A stretch of 64,000 bases of DNA from Parabacteroides chinchillae. Its GTDB lineage: Bacteria > Bacteroidota > Bacteroidia > Bacteroidales > Tannerellaceae. Under the pieces are notes generated by a model that worked only from the letters and a program-made list of their open reading frames with translations, did not search any database and had not been told where the DNA came from. Position 1 is the stretch's first letter; each line of letters begins with the position of its first letter. The position numbers and the translations under genes are program-made. The DNA is taken from contig NZ_FNVS01000016.1 in assembly GCF_900108035.1 (NCBI RefSeq), forward strand, positions 32,704-96,703. Direction: 5' to 3'. Positions 59,610-64,000 of the stretch are shown in pieces.

Positions 59610-62360
59610 CTATTTACCCAACTCATAAGAGCGACCGGGAGTAATTAAATATCTTCCCTTACCGCCTCTAAAGAAAATAGTATTCTTACCCGTTTTAACT
59701 TTGAAGTTAATATTTATCGCCCCATTCTCGCTTTGTACATTCCAAAAACCGGGTTTCAAATCAGTTATTAATATCTGGGATTCCGAACTTTGATCAACCT
59801 TTAAGGTAAACGGACTTTGTATTTGCTGATAACCGGAGCTTAAGCATACCATACGATCTTGCAAACATATAATATATTGGCCATTTTCTTCTTTAAAGTC
59901 TACAGGCATAGGCTTTGTATTGTCTGCTGTCATTTGAAAAACAGTCAGGAAACGATTGTGCTTTTCTTTTTTCTTCGGAAAAGCAACAACCTGATAACCA
60001 TTTGCCTCGGGATAAGATGATTTAATCTGATACTGAGGGCCTAATACACTAGAAGAATCTTTCAGGCTGGAAATTTCGATCTCCCGGTTTTCCGGTAATG
60101 GAAGTAACATATTAATATGGGTCTTACCAACAAAGCCGTCTTTATTATTTTGTAATACAACGTCGGTACCGAGACGGCCTGGTTTATTCAATGTATTTAT
60201 CTTCCAATAAGCATCAAAGTTGTCTTTGGACGCAAACAGATCGTCTGCCAAAATAATTACAGCCGGAACATCTTCCCTATTCATATTAAGGAAACAGAAA
60301 CTACGGGTATAATTAGCAACTTTACTATAGTAAGCAGCGGTCAAATCTGCTTTAAAATAACTATATGACGGTTTCAGAGTATTTGCTTCAAAATCTGCAG
60401 AAAGTACGGTTCCGTAATCAAACCAGGGGTCATTTTTAGCCTCATCGGGTGATTTCGGATTTCTTTGATTAAACCGGCTTCCTCCATCATTTATTTTTGT
60501 TCTGTTAGCCAACTTTTCATCAGGATCTTTAACAAGTATCATATTGTGAGAAACAGACCTTTTATAGAAGTTGAAATCATATGGTGTGCCATACGCTCCA
60601 TATATTCCCAAATCTGCGACTTGTTGACCACGGTAATAAATCTGAAAAGAACCGGCATCGGCATGTTTATGATTTCCGAAATGATAACCTCCACCTCTTA
60701 TTTCGGCAACCACATCATTACTTGTTTTATCCATATTCCATCCGGTTCTTGCAATCAGGCTTCCCAATACAGGGCCAAACTCTGTAGATAACGGTAAAGA
60801 AGTTAAATCATGTTCTGCTTTTAAATCAGGATTATTCACCAATAAAAAAAGAACAGGATTGTCTTTAGCTCTTTCCAATCCGCCACGACGTTCAAATTCA
60901 CCTTTCGTTACAGCATCATCAGCATAGGAATAGTCCAACAATAAGGTTTCGGGGTAAGCAAAATGCGTTTTGGAAAATTTATCCCCATCATACATCCGCT
61001 CCCCAGCAGGGAGACGCATATATAACCAGTACTTCCGCAGATCAGCAACATTATCGTTAAACACGCGGACTCCGGTCATTCTATAAAACATCCATGCAGC
61101 ATGCATTTCCCACCCATGTCTATATGCCCCGTAATCAAAACCTTGATTATGACGGGGTGATTGATATTCAAATGCCCTCATAGGAATCAGATGTTCCAGA
61201 AGCAAGTAAGAGATATAACGATATGGTTCAGGGTCTTTATCATATATAGCAATACTCATCGCTAAAAAATCGCGGTTTACCTGAGCTTCACTGGCATGTC
61301 CATTTACTACATGCTCTTTGAAAGGAGGCCACCCGATCTCCATATCCGGAGCAAGACGCATCATGTTATCATAAAGACTTTGCTTATCTTTTTCGTCCAG
61401 CAAGTTATAACACCAGTCGTAAGTAATTGCCGCCGTATAAATAGCTTTTCCTATTTCACGCGTAATATCTCCGGATTTAACATTACCGAATTCTAAAACT
61501 GATAAATAATCAACCGCCAATCGAACAGCTTCTTTTCCGATCTCGCGATTGCCGGTCATAAGATAATAGAAAGACTTAATAATGACTGCGTCTTCCAGTT
61601 CCGTATTATAAAATATTTCTTTCCGTATATTGAATTGAAAAGGGAATGGTTCTTTCGCTGTTTTTTCTACTATTTGCCATATCGCAAGATTTTCACCTTT
61701 CGTTAAGTTCTCTCTTACATCTGCAATATTATTCTTGTTAACCCATAGTCTTGGTCTGTCTGTAGGCGGAACAACCGTTGGAACATAACTGGCAGCATCA
61801 GCCGGTACTTCCAGAGGAACATATTTCTCTATACGAATTGCTTCGAATGATATTTTTTCCGGTAACCAAAGTTTTAACTCCTGGCCTGTTTCCAAATTAA
61901 ATATGCCGAGATCATGCCCGGAATATTCATGCAGGTTCGATACGATACGTCTCGTTACACGTTGATTGTTTATTTGAATCTTAACCAAACGTGTCTCTAC
62001 ATTCATTCCGGGTTTAATGACCTCGTGCCTAATCACATCCGCAAATAACCTGTACCTCCCGGCTTCAGGAACCTTAACTTTATATACTATATCAGGATCG
62101 GTTTCGGTATCAGTATTTACTCTTTCGCTCACTCCTTTTTTTAAAGTCAATAATTTTGTTTTCGGAGAAGCAGTCTTATAGATTACATTAGTGGTTTTAT
62201 TGTTATTCTTGGCATAGTCTACAGTTAGAGTCGCTTTATATTTTTCATCTTCTGCGGTTCTTTTCTGCAGAGAATAATTCTCTGCAGAAAGGACCGTAAC
62301 AGCCATGCATGCTGTAAAAAAAACAAGAAAAAATAATATGTGGTTTTTACATGTACTCAT
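59610..62360 (-). CDS. Heparinase II/III-family polysaccharide lyase-like protein
   Basis: The 916-residue secreted protein has a signal peptide ending VLSAE, a beta-rich N-terminal domain (about residues 25-190), then a helical toroid domain (KENLTKGENLAIWQIV-like region; DVRENLTKGENLAIW, YDNMMRLAPDMEIGWPPFKE) and a beta-sandwich with the conserved His motif HFGNHKHADAGSFQIYYR, characteristic of heparinase II/III-type lyases (PF07940). The usual substrate range is uronic-acid-containing polysaccharides such as heparan sulfate, chondroitin or alginate. Here the specific substrate is not determined. It lies 28 bases after the beta-helix gene on the same strand and is followed by susC. Confidence 0.85.
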   Translation of the reverse strand: MSTCKNHILFFLVFFTACMAVTVLSAENYSLQKRTAEDEKYKATLTVDYAKNNNKTTNVIYKTASPKTKLLTLKKGVSERVNTDTETDPDIVYKVKVPEAGRYRLFADVIRHEVIKPGMNVETRLVKIQINNQRVTRRIVSNLHEYSGHDLGIFNLETGQELKLWLPEKISFEAIRIEKYVPLEVPADAASYVPTVVPPTDRPRLWVNKNNIADVRENLTKGENLAIWQIVEKTAKEPFPFQFNIRKEIFYNTELEDAVIIKSFYYLMTGNREIGKEAVRLAVDYLSVLEFGNVKSGDITREIGKAIYTAAITYDWCYNLLDEKDKQSLYDNMMRLAPDMEIGWPPFKEHVVNGHASEAQVNRDFLAMSIAIYDKDPEPYRYISYLLLEHLIPMRAFEYQSPRHNQGFDYGAYRHGWEMHAAWMFYRMTGVRVFNDNVADLRKYWLYMRLPAGERMYDGDKFSKTHFAYPETLLLDYSYADDAVTKGEFERRGGLERAKDNPVLFLLVNNPDLKAEHDLTSLPLSTEFGPVLGSLIARTGWNMDKTSNDVVAEIRGGGYHFGNHKHADAGSFQIYYRGQQVADLGIYGAYGTPYDFNFYKRSVSHNMILVKDPDEKLANRTKINDGGSRFNQRNPKSPDEAKNDPWFDYGTVLSADFEANTLKPSYSYFKADLTAAYYSKVANYTRSFCFLNMNREDVPAVIILADDLFASKDNFDAYWKINTLNKPGRLGTDVVLQNNKDGFVGKTHINMLLPLPENREIEISSLKDSSSVLGPQYQIKSSYPEANGYQVVAFPKKKEKHNRFLTVFQMTADNTKPMPVDFKEENGQYIICLQDRMVCLSSGYQQIQSPFTLKVDQSSESQILITDLKPGFWNVQSENGAININFKVKTGKNTIFFRGGKGRYLITPGRSYELGK

Positions 62361-62388
62361 TGTTGCAATTTTCTGCTTTATCCTATTA

Positions 62389-63573
62389 TTATTTTTTTAC
62401 CGAATTGGTTATCCTCACATTTACATTTCCTGGATCCAGTTGTACATCTTTTCCTTTCGGGTTAAGTTGTGTGATTTTATTGAAATGCGAATTATATACC
62501 GGAGCAAGAAATTCCAAAGCAATATCCGACTTATAAGAGCGAATATCATTCATAAAGATATTATACATATTTCCAGGTTTAAAGCCTTGTCCATATTGCC
62601 CATTTCCATAAATACGTACAACTTTTCTTTTTCCGCCTTTCGGTCCGTCGCTTATATTAGAACAATAAATATTATAAATTTTAGGCTGTGAAGGCAACAG
62701 AATCATCACGTGATGTACACCGGATGCTTCAATATTACGACAGGTAATATCATGTATGTCGCCTCCATAAGAATAATCCGAATATCTTACCGGAAGAAGA
62801 GGAAATACATATTTATTATTGCTCCACCGGGTTTCGTCAAAAGCAGCGAGGATTATCGTATCATCAGAAGTTTCTCCTGTAATATTCTCAATCACAATAT
62901 CAGAGCCTCCCTGAATTATACTTACTCCATCGCCATTTTTAACAGTTGTGTGCAAATCTATATTATTAACATATCCGTTTTTACATCCGTTAGTCAATAC
63001 AATTCCCCAACTATGCGTTTTCTGTACTTTCAATCCGGATATTTCAAATCCGTCGACATAAGAAAACAATATCGTAAAGTTTCTCCAACCCCAATAATCA
63101 CCCAACCATTTTTCTTTCACCTTCGTCTTAGGGTTTACTCCTTCATAAAAATTTTCGGCACCTTCTATTATTGCTCCGTTCAATCCTATAATTTTAATGT
63201 TCTCGGCAGGCAATAATTGCTTGACATACCCATTCGGATCATTTTCATCTATATCCAGATTTCCTGAACGAATAATATTGTCGAACACCTGATCGGCAAG
63301 CTTTATTTTACATCCGTCAACAATCATCGTTGTGTTAGACGGCAAAGCAATTGCCTCTGATATAAGATAAACCGGAGAGTCTTTGAACAGGATTGTGCCA
63401 CCGTTGCATTCTTTTATAAAATCCAGAGCGTTAGATATCTGTTCCGAGATGTTTTTCCCTTCAAAGTCTTCGGGTTTAACCGCAACGGAATGGTTTTTAT
63501 TCTGCAATTCTCCGGCATGTAACATAGTAACCTGAAGAAGTATAATCAAAAAGGCAAATAGTATTTGTCTCAT
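62389..63573 (-). CDS. Secreted right-handed beta-helix protein, GH28-like
   Basis: The 394-residue protein has a signal peptide ending MLHAG and then a repeat pattern typical of a right-handed beta-helix (ENIKIIGLNGAIIEGAE, FEISGLKVQKTHSWGIVLTN, NGDGVSIIQGGSDIVIENIT). The acidic pair in NGDG and in TSDDTIILAAFD is reminiscent of GH28 polygalacturonases, but the usual NTDG and GHG motifs are not seen, so activity is uncertain. It is the first gene of the polysaccharide cluster on the minus strand, 28 bases before the lyase, and probably acts with it on the same uronate-containing glycan. Confidence 0.75.
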   Translation of the reverse strand: MRQILFAFLIILLQVTMLHAGELQNKNHSVAVKPEDFEGKNISEQISNALDFIKECNGGTILFKDSPVYLISEAIALPSNTTMIVDGCKIKLADQVFDNIIRSGNLDIDENDPNGYVKQLLPAENIKIIGLNGAIIEGAENFYEGVNPKTKVKEKWLGDYWGWRNFTILFSYVDGFEISGLKVQKTHSWGIVLTNGCKNGYVNNIDLHTTVKNGDGVSIIQGGSDIVIENITGETSDDTIILAAFDETRWSNNKYVFPLLPVRYSDYSYGGDIHDITCRNIEASGVHHVMILLPSQPKIYNIYCSNISDGPKGGKRKVVRIYGNGQYGQGFKPGNMYNIFMNDIRSYKSDIALEFLAPVYNSHFNKITQLNPKGKDVQLDPGNVNVRITNSVKK

Positions 63574-63640
63574 TTTTATCCGTATTTACTTTTATTAGTG
63601 GTCAATATTCTGATAGAAGCGTCCGTTTTGTAGAATGTCG

Positions 63641-63672
63641 TTATACCGACCGGTCGAAACTCTTTATACCGG
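63641..63672. promoter_or_regulatory. Operator-like repeats upstream of the polysaccharide cluster
   Basis: TTATACCG occurs at 63641-63648 and again at 63664-63671 (23 bases apart). CGACCGGTCG (63647-63656) is a perfect palindrome. All lie in the 151-base gap upstream of the beta-helix gene, a suitable place for a cluster regulator to bind. The regulator is not in the window. Confidence 0.45.
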
Positions 63673-63724
63673 TAAGTATAAAAGTTTTCTACAAACTAAC
63701 CGACAATCTATCATCTATAAGTTG

Positions 63725-63970
63725 TTATTTCTTCCTCCCGAATACATTACAAATCAACCAATAAAGGATACGGAAGAAAAGTGCAATAGCATAAAAAGCA
63801 ATGCTTAGACAAAGCACCCATAGCAACTGTGTAAATGCTTCTTTCCATTCCGTACCAAAGGCTATAATAGAAATGATATTCAGCAAGAAAGCCAGTACAA
63901 AACAAACACCAAAGATCAATAATTCAGTGCGTTGCCTTTTTGTTGTTATTGTTATATTTAAGTCTCTCAT
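63725..63970 (-). CDS. Small two-helix membrane protein, unknown function
   Basis: The 81-residue protein has two long hydrophobic segments (about residues 18-38 and 48-75) joined by a short acidic loop (FGTEWKEAF) and a basic C-terminus (FGRKK). This suggests a two-pass inner-membrane protein. No family is recognised. It precedes the polysaccharide cluster on the same strand with a 151-base gap that contains operator-like repeats, so it is probably not part of the operon. The upstream context is beyond the window end. Confidence 0.55.
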   Translation of the reverse strand: MRDLNITITTKRQRTELLIFGVCFVLAFLLNIISIIAFGTEWKEAFTQLLWVLCLSIAFYAIALFFRILYWLICNVFGRKK

Positions 63971-64000
63971 AATTATGCATCAAATGAATAAGGTATTTTG

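Overview
The window is chromosomal DNA from a Bacteroidales bacterium. The evidence is the SusC/SusD pair, TonB-type glycan uptake, PorU and PorV of the type IX secretion system (T9SS), a serine-type sulfatase, and promoters of the Bacteroides form (TTTG or TTG, about 19-20 bp, then TAnnTTTG). The T9SS genes argue for a Parabacteroides-, Tannerella- or Dysgonomonas-like genome rather than Bacteroides proper. That placement is an inference.

Layout. (1) 1-17 kb is mostly housekeeping: the end of a FAH-family hydrolase, porU, porV, ispF, a candidate structured RNA, a T9SS-like surface protein, hflX, xerD, aroQ, then the run pyk / O-methyltransferase / rbfA / LolE-like permease, msrAB and a mannose-1-phosphate guanylyltransferase. 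(2) 17.08-27.74 kb is an integrated mobilizable element in the 3' end of tRNA-Leu(CAA). It has matching core repeats, matching pairs of integrase arm-like sites, a tyrosine integrase, a small HTH protein, a RepA-like ATPase, a Toprim primase, MobC, a relaxase and a candidate oriT. Its cargo is an EamA-type transporter with its own divergent DeoR regulator, and a DUF1016 nuclease-like protein. (3) 27.8-45.2 kb holds a GNAT acetyltransferase, a large hybrid sensor kinase, an MFS permease, a PfkB kinase, BirA, YraN, TadA, phospholipid genes (psd, pssA), an AddA-like helicase-nuclease, a SUI1 factor and UvrA. (4) 45.4-53.4 kb is a secreted and surface accessory zone: GHL10 lipoprotein, a damaged AraC regulator, a fimbrillin remnant, a sulfatase, a clostripain-family protease and a lamin-tail-domain surface protein. 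(5) 53.5-64 kb holds asd and then a leftward polysaccharide-utilization cluster: beta-helix protein, heparinase II/III-like lyase, SusC, SusD.

The most unusual signal is a set of short tandem arrays of small palindromes at near-constant 21-24 bp spacing, found at five places. Three lie at 5933, 33721 and 52342 and share a core close to CATCSSGATG. The copy at 52342 lies inside a coding sequence and is translated as a DP-rich heptad-like linker. The arrays at 10783 and 49695 use other cores with the same architecture. Close second observations are the unassigned structured RNA after ispF, whose hairpins carry GUGA loops, and the well-resolved ends and oriT-like hairpins of the mobilizable element.

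How the genes connect. PorV delivers proteins with a C-terminal sorting domain to PorU for cleavage and surface attachment. The proteins at 6230-8044 and 51048-53387 look like local clients. The element depends on a helper conjugative system, since it has mobilization but no mating-pair genes. The SusCD cluster couples surface binding and import to two predicted polysaccharide-active proteins. No regulator or sulfatase lies inside that cluster.
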